From Dryocola sp051297175 (GTDB taxonomy: Bacteria; Pseudomonadota; Gammaproteobacteria; Enterobacterales; Enterobacteriaceae), in the NCBI RefSeq assembly GCF_051297175.1, contig NZ_JBINNY010000001.1:1860001-1924000 (forward strand): a stretch of DNA of 64,000 nucleotides. The letters are read 5' to 3'. The position numbers and the translations under genes are program-made. Below the pieces are notes generated by a model. It was not told the origin of the DNA, did no database searches, and was given only the letters and a program-made list of their open reading frames with translations. Within the stretch, counting starts at the first letter, position 1, and each line of letters begins with the position of its first letter. Shown here one piece after another: positions 52,847-61,331 of the stretch.

Positions 52847-53350
52847 ATGAACGCATTAACCAGTGTGACAAAATTAACCGGGGAGCCGTCTGGACAGGAG
52901 TTCCTGGTGTTTACTCTCGGTGACGAAGAGTACGGTATCGATATCCTCAAGGTGCAGGAAATCCGTGGCTACGACCAGGTGACCCGCATCGCCAACACGC
53001 CGCCGTTTATTAAAGGCGTGACCAACCTGCGCGGCGTTATCGTGCCGATCCTCGACCTGCGCGTGAAGTTTGACCAGGGCGACGTGGAGTACAACGAAAA
53101 CACCGTGGTAATCGTTCTGAACCTCGGGCAGCGCGTGGTGGGCATTGTGGTTGACGGCGTGTCGGACGTGCTGTCGCTTACCGCCGAGCAGATCCGCCCT
53201 GCGCCGGAATTCGCCGTGACGCTTTCGACCGAATACCTGACCGGCCTCGGCGCGCTTGGCGAACGTATGCTGATTCTGGTGAACATCGAGAAGCTGCTAA
53301 ACAGCGAAGAGATGGCGCTGGTGGACGTGGCCGCAAGCCGCGTGGCGTAA
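52847..53350 (+). CDS. cheW: Chemotaxis coupling protein CheW
   Basis: Links CheA to the receptors; 167 residues, E. coli length. FTLGDEEYGIDILKVQEIRG, VTNLRGVIVPILDLR and NIEKLLN. It is the last gene of the motAB-cheAW operon here. tar, tap, cheR, cheB, cheY and cheZ do not follow. Confidence 0.97.
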   Translation: MNALTSVTKLTGEPSGQEFLVFTLGDEEYGIDILKVQEIRGYDQVTRIANTPPFIKGVTNLRGVIVPILDLRVKFDQGDVEYNENTVVIVLNLGQRVVGIVVDGVSDVLSLTAEQIRPAPEFAVTLSTEYLTGLGALGERMLILVNIEKLLNSEEMALVDVAASRVA

Positions 53351-53363
53351 GGGTTAATAAGCG

Positions 53364-53436
53364 GCGGATGGCACTACGTTTATCCGCCCTACGATTAAGC
53401 TGTAGCTGTAGGGCGGATAAGCCTGCGCCATCCGCC
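53364..53436. repeat. REP-like pair (GGCGGAT variant) after cheW
   Basis: Copy 1 reversed (53364-53393, GCGGATGGCACTACGTTTAT ...) and copy 2 forward (53408-53436, GTAGGGCGGATAAGCCTGCG ...). Lies between the convergent cheW and the DAACS carrier, and probably ends both transcripts. Confidence 0.8.
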
Positions 53437-53452
53437 GTTTAAACCTTATCGG

Positions 53453-54715
53453 TCAGGCCTCAATCTCTTCCCCAATCTCAACCTGCTCCTTCATCTGCCC
53501 CTCGTTTTTCGACAGCATCGCCGTCGCCACGCCGTTACCCAGCACGTTAATCGCCGAGCGGCCCATGTCCAGGAAGTGGTCGATACCCATCAGCAGCAGA
53601 ATGCCCGCCACCGGAATATTGAAGCTCGGAATGGTGGCCGCCAGCACGACCAGCGCCGAGCGCGGCACGCCCGCGATGCCCTTCGACGCCAGCATCAGGG
53701 TCAGCATCAGCACCACGATCTCCGAGAAGCTAAGGTGGATGTTGTAGGCCTGGGCGATAAACATCGAGGCAAACGAGCAGTAAACCATCGAGCCGACGAG
53801 GTTGAACGAATAGCCAATCGGCAGCACGAACGAGGCGATGTTGCGCGAGCAGCCGAAGCGGGTGAGCTGGTCGAGCGTTTTCGGGTAGGCCGCCTCGGAG
53901 CTGCTGGTGGTGAACGCCACCAGCACCGGATCCTTCAGCATCGCCAGCAGGCGGAAAATCTCGCCCTTGAGCACCATGTAGCCGACGCTAATCAGCACCA
54001 GACAGGTAAGCACAATCGCCAGATAATAGCCGCCGATAAACGACGCGTAGTTCAGCAGGATGCCCAGTCCTTCGGTGGCGATCACCGACGAAATAGCGGC
54101 GAAGATCGCCAGCGGCGCAACGTACATCACGTAGCCGGTCACTTTTAGCATGATGTGGGAAACCACATCCAGCGCCGCCACCAGCGGGGCGTTAAACTTC
54201 TCGCCAAGCGACGCGCCCGCGATACCGAAGAACAGCGAGAACACCACGATTTGCAGGATTTCGTTATTCGACATCGCCCCGGCGATGCTGGTCGGGAAGG
54301 TGTGGGCGATAAAGCTTTTCAGCGACATGCCGCTGACCGCAAGCCCGGTCTGCACGTCGCCCTGCGGGATTTGCAGGTTCATGCCCGCGCCCGGATGCTG
54401 CAGCGTGACGATGAACAGGCCCACCAGAATCGACAGCACCGAAGAAGAGACAAACCAGACCATCGCCTTGCCGCCGACGCGACCGATGGTTGACGTTTCG
54501 CCCATGCGCATAATGCCCACCGTCAGCGTGCTGAACACCAGCGGGGCAATAACCATTTTGATGAGGCGAAGGAAAATATCCGTGAACAGCGTGATGTTGT
54601 CTGCGTAGCCTTTGACCGTGTCGGCGGCGGCGTATTCATGAATTGCCGCACCGCTGAGGATCCCCGCGATCATAAATAAGATAATGAACAGCGTGAGTTT
54701 GTTTGAGCTTGCCAC
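53453..54715 (-). CDS. Dicarboxylate/amino acid:cation symporter (DAACS family)
   Basis: 420 residues. DAACS features: FLRLIKMVIAPLVFSTLTVG, the Ser-rich loop TTSSSEAAYPKTL and LDMGRSAINVLGNGVATAML. The usual NMDGT-type motif (FNLDG in DctA and GltP) reads FNLVGSMVY, so the conserved Asp is Val. GTG start at 54715. Not DctA itself by sequence; substrate unknown. Confidence 0.85.
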   Translation of the reverse strand: MASSNKLTLFIILFMIAGILSGAAIHEYAAADTVKGYADNITLFTDIFLRLIKMVIAPLVFSTLTVGIMRMGETSTIGRVGGKAMVWFVSSSVLSILVGLFIVTLQHPGAGMNLQIPQGDVQTGLAVSGMSLKSFIAHTFPTSIAGAMSNNEILQIVVFSLFFGIAGASLGEKFNAPLVAALDVVSHIMLKVTGYVMYVAPLAIFAAISSVIATEGLGILLNYASFIGGYYLAIVLTCLVLISVGYMVLKGEIFRLLAMLKDPVLVAFTTSSSEAAYPKTLDQLTRFGCSRNIASFVLPIGYSFNLVGSMVYCSFASMFIAQAYNIHLSFSEIVVLMLTLMLASKGIAGVPRSALVVLAATIPSFNIPVAGILLLMGIDHFLDMGRSAINVLGNGVATAMLSKNEGQMKEQVEIGEEIEA

Positions 54716-54892
54716 TTACGTAATAACCCCTGTCGTGATTTTAATTAACAAAAAAGCAACTTATTGAACCATATGTAATTTTTATAATTGTCCAACAAAT
54801 ATTCACGGAATAAATTGAAGCAAAGCGGAAGCCAATACAACTATTTTTTACTCTTTATGATTTTTGTTAATAAAGAAACATTAACGGATAAG

Positions 54893-54908
54893 TGTGATGT
54901 ATCTCACG
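54893..54908. promoter_or_regulatory. CRP site between the DAACS carrier and the pilus operon
   Basis: TGTGA-TGTATC-TCACG, 9 of 10 positions. It lies 178 bp from the carrier start and 225 bp from the first pilus gene, in an AT-rich 417-bp gap (54716-55132) with no gene. CRP control of dctA is known in E. coli; here either side could be the target. Confidence 0.6.
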
Positions 54909-55132
54909 TATTAATGAATATATCTGTTTCGCGTTGCATTTACCCTCAGGTCAATCAAGGTTAATTTATTGATAGTTAAGGTTTTATGCTGTCAATACGC
55001 CATTCGTTTGGTTGTTACCCGTCGCTCTGGTTAATTCCAAATCCCTAAACTAAATTTCTAATTATTAGTGAGTTAATGTCACTAAATGTCTCGGGCGTTG
55101 ACCCGTAACGTATTCAGGTTGAGGACGACACT

Positions 55133-55699
55133 ATGAAGAAAATCGTGATTCTGGCGCTGTGCGGGAGCAGCCTGTTGGGCATCAACGCGGCGCAGGCGGT
55201 GACCAGCAGCGGGACCATCGGTGCGACCTTAACCCTCACCAACGGCTGCCTGATCAACGGCTCGCCCGCGCAGAACGGCATTAACTTCGGTACGCTGAAC
55301 TTCGGCACCAGCCCGGCGACCTTTTCAACGCTTACCACCACGCTGACCGGCGCGTCCGGCGGCAACAGCTTCGGCATCCAGTGCACCAGCGGCGCGACCT
55401 ACACCGTCCAGGTGACCGGCAGCACTAACGCGGCGCCGGGTACCATCGTCGGCACGCCGGGCACGCCGGCCCGTTATCTGGTTAACACCGCCGACGCCAC
55501 TCAGGGCGTGGCCTATAGCATCTACAGCGACAGCGCCTTCGGGAACGTTATCGCCAACAACACGGCGATTCCCAAAGCGTCCACTACCGCAGGGGTGGAT
55601 AACTACATCGTTTATGGCCGCATTCAGGGCGGGGGGAACAGCGTGACCGTGGCACCGGGCACCTACACCGACACCATAAACGTGAGCGTGACCTACTGA
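55133..55699 (+). CDS. Csu-type pilus major subunit (spore coat U domain)
   Basis: 188 residues with signal peptide MKKIVILALCGSSLLGINAAQA. Spore coat U/SCPU domain as in Acinetobacter CsuA/B: TLTNGCLINGSP, INFGTLNFG, IQCTSGATYTVQV and ending YTDTINVSVTY. As the first and most conserved structural gene it is probably the main rod subunit of an archaic chaperone-usher pilus. Confidence 0.85.
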   Translation: MKKIVILALCGSSLLGINAAQAVTSSGTIGATLTLTNGCLINGSPAQNGINFGTLNFGTSPATFSTLTTTLTGASGGNSFGIQCTSGATYTVQVTGSTNAAPGTIVGTPGTPARYLVNTADATQGVAYSIYSDSAFGNVIANNTAIPKASTTAGVDNYIVYGRIQGGGNSVTVAPGTYTDTINVSVTY

Positions 55700-55766
55700 C
55701 GCTTCGCTTCATTCGTTCATAAAAGAAAGGTTATTACAGGCAGCCGCGACTGCCGAGGGCTTCGCT

Positions 55767-56279
55767 TTGCTTAAAATCCACGTCCTTGCGCTATCTGCGG
55801 TACTTATCGCCTTGCCCGCCGCCGCCCTGACGGTGACCAGTCGGACGTTTCAGGTGGGGGCAACTATCACGCCGGGATGCTCGGTGAGCAGCGGAACGGG
55901 CGGGGTATTTGGCACCTTTAACTTTGGCAGCCACAGCGGCGTGGAGAGTGGGATTGCCAGCGCGGCGTTCGTGCCTAACGGCTCGCTGGCGCTGGCCTGC
56001 ACGCCGGGCGTGGCGCTCAGCATGGCTATCGACGGCGGGCAGAATTACACCACGGTGCGCCGCCTGAAGCGCGCGGGCAGTACGGACGCGGTGCCGTATC
56101 GCCTTTACACCACCAGCTCGCTGACGGCGGCGAGTGAAATTTTGCTCAACCAGCCGGTGTCGGTGACCTACAGCAACAGCAATAACATCACGCTGCCCTT
56201 ATACGGCGCGGCGCAGCTCACCGGCTTTAGCCCGGCGGGCACCTATACCGACCAACTCACCGTGACCCTGTCATGGTAA
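55767..56279 (+). CDS. Csu-type pilus minor subunit (spore coat U domain)
   Basis: 170 residues, TTG start at 55767 with GAGGG 7 nt ahead, signal peptide ending PAAA. SCPU domain: GATITPGCSVSSGTGGVFG, TFNFGSHSGVE, ALACTPGVALSMAIDGGQNY and end TYTDQLTVTLSW. Likely a CsuA or CsuB counterpart. Only two simple subunits precede the chaperone here, versus three in Acinetobacter. Confidence 0.8.
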   Translation: MLKIHVLALSAVLIALPAAALTVTSRTFQVGATITPGCSVSSGTGGVFGTFNFGSHSGVESGIASAAFVPNGSLALACTPGVALSMAIDGGQNYTTVRRLKRAGSTDAVPYRLYTTSSLTAASEILLNQPVSVTYSNSNNITLPLYGAAQLTGFSPAGTYTDQLTVTLSW

Positions 56280-56294
56280 TCAGGGAGAAGCGAG

Positions 56295-57044
56295 ATGAAG
56301 CAGTGTATAAGGCGCATCGGCGCCGCCGTTGGCCTGCTGGGCTGCATGCAGGCCGGGGCCGCCAGCAACGTGCTGATCTGGCCGATTGACCCGTATTTAG
56401 CCGCCGATGCGAACGCGGCGGAGCTGTGGATCCAAAACCAGGGCACCGAGGCCACTACCATGCAGGTGCGCGTGGTGGGCTGGCAGCAGGAAGGGGGGCA
56501 CGAGCGCTATCAGCAGCAGCAGGACGTGGTCGCCAGCCCGCCAATCGTAAAAATTAGCGGCGGCAGCAAGCAGCTGATTCGCCTCATTAAACAGAAAACG
56601 GCGCCCGTGGGCCAGGAGCAGGCCTACCGCATCGTGGTGGACGAAATCCCCCAGCCGACGGACGACAGCAGGCCGCAGATGGGGCTGAAGCTGCAGATGC
56701 GCTACTCCATTCCTCTGTTTTCCTACGGCGCGGGCATTGCGACGCAAAAAGCCGCCAGCCACCATGCCAATACCGATCCCACCAAACTTGCCTGGCGCGT
56801 TATCAGCGACGGCGGCAAGCCTGCGCTACAGGTCAGCAACCGGGGTAACGTTCACGTGCGGCTCAGCAAAGTCACCCTGAGCCAGGGCGGCCAGCAGCGC
56901 GTGCTGGCGGACGGGCTGATGGGCTACGTGCTGCCGAACAGCGAGCGGGCGTGGCCGCTTCCGGCCTCGTTTACGCGCCCGACCCGGCTTACCGCCTCGA
57001 TCAATGCGCCAGATGATGTATGGCAATCCGCTCCGGCCAACTGA
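56295..57044 (+). CDS. csuC: Csu-type pilus chaperone
   Basis: Periplasmic PapD-like chaperone, 249 residues, signal peptide ending AGAA. N-terminal strand VLIWPIDPYLAADANAAELWIQN and the subunit-binding SGGSKQLIRLIKQKTAPVGQEQAYRIVVDEIP. Overlaps the usher by 25 bases. Confidence 0.88.
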   Translation: MKQCIRRIGAAVGLLGCMQAGAASNVLIWPIDPYLAADANAAELWIQNQGTEATTMQVRVVGWQQEGGHERYQQQQDVVASPPIVKISGGSKQLIRLIKQKTAPVGQEQAYRIVVDEIPQPTDDSRPQMGLKLQMRYSIPLFSYGAGIATQKAASHHANTDPTKLAWRVISDGGKPALQVSNRGNVHVRLSKVTLSQGGQQRVLADGLMGYVLPNSERAWPLPASFTRPTRLTASINAPDDVWQSAPAN

Positions 57045-59425
57045 CCCGGTTACTGCCGATGGCGACGCTGCTGATCTCTTTATCACCCGGAGCCTGGGCC
57101 GAAGAGGGGGACGATGCGCTGCCGCCTCCGCCGCAGGCACCCGAGGCCGACGCCGCGGCGGTTTTTCACCTGTCGCTGGTTTTTAACCAGTGGGACAGCG
57201 GGCAGGTGGTGCCGGTGACCCAGCGCAACGGGCAGTTTTACGTCGCCAGCGCCGATTTACAGCGCGCCGGGCTGCCCGGCGACAGGCTCCCGCACGGCAA
57301 CGTTAACGTATCCGCGCTCCCCCTGGTGAAAACCACCTACGACAGCGCCGGGCAGCGGCTGCTGCTCAACGTCCCGTCGGACTGGCTGCCGAATCAGGCG
57401 TATGCGCTCGGCACGCGCGATCCCCGGGTTCAGCCGCTCGGCGGTACCGGCGCGCTGTTCAACTACGACATCTATGCCAGCAACACCCAAAACGGCGGCA
57501 GCCAGGCCTCGGCGTGGCACGAGCTGCGCATGTTCAGCGGCAGCTATAGCCTTTCGAGCACGGGCATTTTTCGCGAGAATTTTTCAGGTTCCGGCAGCGG
57601 CGGCAATGAAGGCTACCGCCGCTACGACACGACGCTTACCGGCACCGACGAAAACGACGTGGTGAGCTGGTCGGCGGGGGACGTGGTGAGCGACGCCCTG
57701 AGCTGGAGCAGCAGCGTGCGCGTCGGCGGCGTATCCTTCGGGCGCGACTTTTCCCTGCGCCCCGACCTCATCACCTATCCGCTCCCGGCGTTCTCCGGCG
57801 AGGCGGCGGTGCCGTCCACCGTGGACGTGTTTATCAACGGCTACCGCACCGGCAGCACCCAGCTCCAGCCGGGGCCGTTTACCCTCACCAATATGCCGTA
57901 CGTCAACGGCTCCGGCGATGCGGTGCTGGTCACCACAGACGCACTTGGCCGTCAGGTTTCCACCACGCTGCCGTTTTACGTTGCCAGCGAACTGCTCAAG
58001 CCCGGCCTGAGCGACGGGGCAATCACTCTCGGCAGCCTGCGCCGGGACTACGGCGTGGAAAACTTCTCCTACGGCCCGGCGGTCGCCAGCGGCTCTTACC
58101 GCTACGGCGTTAACGAATACTGGACGCTGGAAAGTCACGCGGAGGGCGCGCAGTCGCTGGCGCTCGGCGGGCTAGGCACGTTGGTCAAACTCGGCAGCCT
58201 GGGCGTGGTCAACGGCGCCTACTCCCGCAGCGAAATGCGCGGCGCGGGCGGGCAGCAGGTGAACTGGGGCTATCAGTACAACACCAGCTGGTTCAACGTC
58301 GGCACCCAGCACAGCCACCGCGACCGGGGATTTGGTAACCTCGCGCTCTACGACTCGCCCGATCTGTACGACGACAATCATCAGCCCATCGCCAGCCTCA
58401 GCCGCAGCACGGATCAGTATTCGCTCTCCTTTAATATGGGCCGCTACGGCAACGTCGGCGCGGCGTGGATCGACGTGCGCAGCTTCGATGATGAAAAAAC
58501 GCGGCTGCTTAACCTGTCGTGGAGCAAAAACCTGTGGGGCAACAGCAGCTTTTACCTGGCGGCAAGCCACGATCCGGACGCCAGCGGCTGGTCGGTCGCG
58601 CTGTCGCTCCAGGTGCCGTTCGGCACCCAGGACAACGTTGCCCTGAGCGTGGAAAACACCCCGGACGCGGGCAGCACGCAGCGCGTCAACTACAGCCACG
58701 CGATGCCCAGCGAGGGCGGATTCAGTTGGAACATGGCCTACGCCCACCAAAGCCGGGACGACGACTATCAGCAGGCGACGCTGGGCTGGCGCAATAATAA
58801 GGTCGAACTGCAGGGCGGGGCGTATGGCCAGCGGGATAGCTACACCCAGTGGGGCGAAATGACCGGTTCGCTGGTGATGATGGACAATGCGCTGTTTGCC
58901 GCCAACCGCATCAACGACGCCTTTGTGGTGGTCAGCACCGACGGGCACCGCGACGTGACGGTCAACTATGAAAACCAGCCGATGGGCGTCACCGACGATA
59001 AGGGCTACCTGCTGATCGGCGGCGTGTCGTCTTATTACCCCGCGAGCTACAGCATCAACACGCTGAATCTCCCGGCGGACACCGCGCTTAAGCAGACCGA
59101 GCGGCGAATCGCCCTGAAGCGCCATTCGGGATATCTGCTTGATTTCCCGATGGAGCAGCAGCGCGTGGCGAGCGTTATTCTGCACGACGAGGCGGGCAGG
59201 CCGCTGCCGGTATCCAGCCAGGTCTATCGCGCGCTGCAAACGCCGGTGCCCGTGGGCTACGACGGCATCGCGTATCTGGAAAACCTGAGCGACGTTAACA
59301 CGCTGACGGTCACCACGCCGGAAGGCAGGCTGTGCAAAACCACGCTGACGCTCGGCAAAACCCGCGACCACAGGCTGAATACCTACGGCCCGCTGGTCTG
59401 CCGCTGGGAGCGTGGCAATGGCTAG
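57020..59425 (+). CDS. csuD: Csu-type outer-membrane usher
   Basis: 801 residues, signal peptide ending AWA. Usher features: FNQWDSGQVVPVTQRNGQFY, plug and pore region (PSTVDVFINGYRTGSTQLQPG; LPFYVASELLKPGLSD), and a short C-terminal part ending VCRWERGNG. It translocates the subunits and anchors the pilus. Confidence 0.9.
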   Translation: MAIRSGQLTRLLPMATLLISLSPGAWAEEGDDALPPPPQAPEADAAAVFHLSLVFNQWDSGQVVPVTQRNGQFYVASADLQRAGLPGDRLPHGNVNVSALPLVKTTYDSAGQRLLLNVPSDWLPNQAYALGTRDPRVQPLGGTGALFNYDIYASNTQNGGSQASAWHELRMFSGSYSLSSTGIFRENFSGSGSGGNEGYRRYDTTLTGTDENDVVSWSAGDVVSDALSWSSSVRVGGVSFGRDFSLRPDLITYPLPAFSGEAAVPSTVDVFINGYRTGSTQLQPGPFTLTNMPYVNGSGDAVLVTTDALGRQVSTTLPFYVASELLKPGLSDGAITLGSLRRDYGVENFSYGPAVASGSYRYGVNEYWTLESHAEGAQSLALGGLGTLVKLGSLGVVNGAYSRSEMRGAGGQQVNWGYQYNTSWFNVGTQHSHRDRGFGNLALYDSPDLYDDNHQPIASLSRSTDQYSLSFNMGRYGNVGAAWIDVRSFDDEKTRLLNLSWSKNLWGNSSFYLAASHDPDASGWSVALSLQVPFGTQDNVALSVENTPDAGSTQRVNYSHAMPSEGGFSWNMAYAHQSRDDDYQQATLGWRNNKVELQGGAYGQRDSYTQWGEMTGSLVMMDNALFAANRINDAFVVVSTDGHRDVTVNYENQPMGVTDDKGYLLIGGVSSYYPASYSINTLNLPADTALKQTERRIALKRHSGYLLDFPMEQQRVASVILHDEAGRPLPVSSQVYRALQTPVPVGYDGIAYLENLSDVNTLTVTTPEGRLCKTTLTLGKTRDHRLNTYGPLVCRWERGNG

Positions 59426-60389
59426 ATATGCCTGGCTTATCGGCCTGATTTTGCTCTGCGCGGCCTCGCCGCTGCGCGCCGCCTGCACGCTGAGCGGCTC
59501 AAACACCGGCGCGTTCGGGACGCAAAGTTCGTTCGTGGTCAACACCACGGTGCAGTCCACCTCGGCGACGTTTTCCCTAAGCTGCGATACGGTGCTCAAC
59601 CTGCTGACATCGGATAGCGTTACGCTGACCTATCTGGGCGCAACCCCTGCGGCGACCGGCACGCGCGCATCGCTGCGGCGCACCGACCAGCCGGCAAATA
59701 CCGATAACGTGCCGGTGGTGGTCTGCGGCCAGGCGGCGTGCGCGGGTAACAGCGAGGTGGCGGTCGGCGGCACCTACGTCTGGAGCGGCTCAACGCTGCT
59801 CGGCCTGCTGACCAGCAAGCGCTACGACCTGCCGATCTACTACCGCACCGTGGCCGGGCAGAACGTCAGCGCCGGGCCGTATCAGGTGGTGCTCAATTTC
59901 CGCATCGACTGGAATATTTGCAGCCTGGGCGTGGCGGTTTGCCTCGCCTACCAGTCGGGCAACGGCTCGCCGACCACCACGCTCACGCTTACCGTCACCA
60001 ATGACTGCACCGCCATTACCGCGCCCGCCGTCAGCTTCGACAGCGCGCCGCTGGTGCAAAACTTCAAGAGCGTTTCCCAGACCGTGGGTGTCACCTGCAC
60101 CAAGGGCAGCAGCTATACGGTGGGGGTGAGCAACGGCAATAACGCCAGCGGTTCGCAGCGGCGCATGGCGAGCGGCGCAAACTTTATGAGCTACGAGATC
60201 TACAAGTCCAACGGCACTGACCGCTGGGGCAGCGTCGGGGCAGAGCGCTGGGCAAGCGCGGCCTCTTCCGCCGTCAGCAGCGACGGGCTGCTGCGCAGCT
60301 ATAACTACGTCGCGAAAGTGTTAACCACCCAGACGACGCCGCCCGCCGGGAGCTACACCGACACGCTGGTGGTGGATATTGCTTTTTGA
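59418..60389 (+). CDS. csuE: Csu-type tip adhesin
   Basis: 323 residues from ATG 59418 (GGGAG 7 nt ahead); GTG 59412 is in frame but less likely. Signal peptide ending LRAA. Two SCPU-like domains: residues about 22-165 and 175-323, the second with VTNDCTAITAPAVSFDSAPL and ending GSYTDTLVVDIAF. In Acinetobacter CsuE the first domain carries hydrophobic finger loops that stick to plastic and other surfaces. Confidence 0.87.
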   Translation: MARYAWLIGLILLCAASPLRAACTLSGSNTGAFGTQSSFVVNTTVQSTSATFSLSCDTVLNLLTSDSVTLTYLGATPAATGTRASLRRTDQPANTDNVPVVVCGQAACAGNSEVAVGGTYVWSGSTLLGLLTSKRYDLPIYYRTVAGQNVSAGPYQVVLNFRIDWNICSLGVAVCLAYQSGNGSPTTTLTLTVTNDCTAITAPAVSFDSAPLVQNFKSVSQTVGVTCTKGSSYTVGVSNGNNASGSQRRMASGANFMSYEIYKSNGTDRWGSVGAERWASAASSAVSSDGLLRSYNYVAKVLTTQTTPPAGSYTDTLVVDIAF

Positions 60390-60806
60390 ATCAGGGCTTT
60401 TAGTGATCTTTATATGCAAGGCTTTATCGGTTTTGATTCATAAAAATCATGTCCATTAAAAGATAATGTGATAAACAGCGTATTAATTGTAAGATTTATT
60501 TTCAGAGTGCTATTTATGGCATGAATTATTTAGACGTTATATGCGCCTTAGATATGCGCTTTAAACGCTAATAAATATGTGGTTTGAATAATTAACAACG
60601 GAGCGCCTTGCAATAAAAGAAAGTGTGAAAATTATTTGCGGCATGACTCCAAATTTTTATAAATCGCCCTAAGAATAGCCTTATTTATCTGACCTGGCTG
60701 AAATGCTATCTTCCTCCGACATTTCTTTCCTGTTTTAACGTTTGGATCACTGAGCGCGTTTTCTGCCGTCTGTGATTTGCCCCGCACGTCATAAAAGGAG
60801 TTGGTT
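60390..60806. other. AT-rich gap between pilus operon and T6SS operon
   Basis: 417 bp, clearly more AT-rich than its flanks, no ORF supported. It must hold the T6SS promoter; the tssB ribosome site AAGGAG is at 60795-60800. I found no sigma-54 or other clear promoter match. Such AT-rich promoters of T6SS operons are often silenced by H-NS; inference only. Confidence 0.5.
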
Positions 60807-61301
60807 GTGTCAAGCTCGTTTCAGAATGAAATACCTAAAGCCCGTGTCAATATTAAGTTAGCGTTGCATACCGGCGGTGTGCAGAGGCGTGTTGAGCTGC
60901 CGCTGAAGCTGGTGGTGGTCGGCGATTACAGCAACGGTCAGGAGCACCGCCCGCTGTCAGAACGCGAAAAAATAAACATCAATAAAAATAACTTCAACAG
61001 CGTTCTTGCTGAATTTAATCCCTCCTTAAACATCACGGTAAAAAATACGCTGGCAGGTGATGGCTCTGAAGAAAATATCCGTCTCGCGTTTTCAGAAATG
61101 AAAGACTTCGAGCCGGAGCAGGTTGCCCGTCAAATTCCCCAGCTGCGCGCCATGCTGGCCATGCGTAATCTGCTGCGCGACCTCAAGTCTAATCTGCTGG
61201 ATAACGTAACTTTCCGGAAAGAGCTCGAAAGTATTTTAAAAGATCCATCCCTGAGCGACGAGCTGCGCAAAGAACTTAATGCCCTGGCGCCGAAGGCCTG
61301 A
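60807..61301 (+). CDS. tssB: T6SS contractile sheath small subunit TssB (VipA)
   Basis: 164 residues, GTG start at 60807 with AAGGAG 6 nt ahead. TssB core: RVNIKLALHTGGVQRRVELP, LKLVVVGDYSNGQEHRPLSE, RMLAMRNLL-type RAMLAMRNLLRDLKSNLLDN. Forms the sheath with TssC. Starts the T6SS operon. Confidence 0.95.
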   Translation: MSSSFQNEIPKARVNIKLALHTGGVQRRVELPLKLVVVGDYSNGQEHRPLSEREKININKNNFNSVLAEFNPSLNITVKNTLAGDGSEENIRLAFSEMKDFEPEQVARQIPQLRAMLAMRNLLRDLKSNLLDNVTFRKELESILKDPSLSDELRKELNALAPKA

Positions 61302-61331
61302 CCCCTCTCTTTAATGGATTAATGCGAGACA

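Noticed and set aside
58172..59599. Long antisense frame over the usher, and similar ones over uvrC (12821-14422) and tssC (61365-62813)
   Set aside because: All lie opposite clearly recognised genes and have Arg/His/Gln-rich shadow composition.
60690..60720. Sigma-54 promoter before tssB
   Set aside because: GG and GC elements near 60700 are 7 nt apart, not 10.
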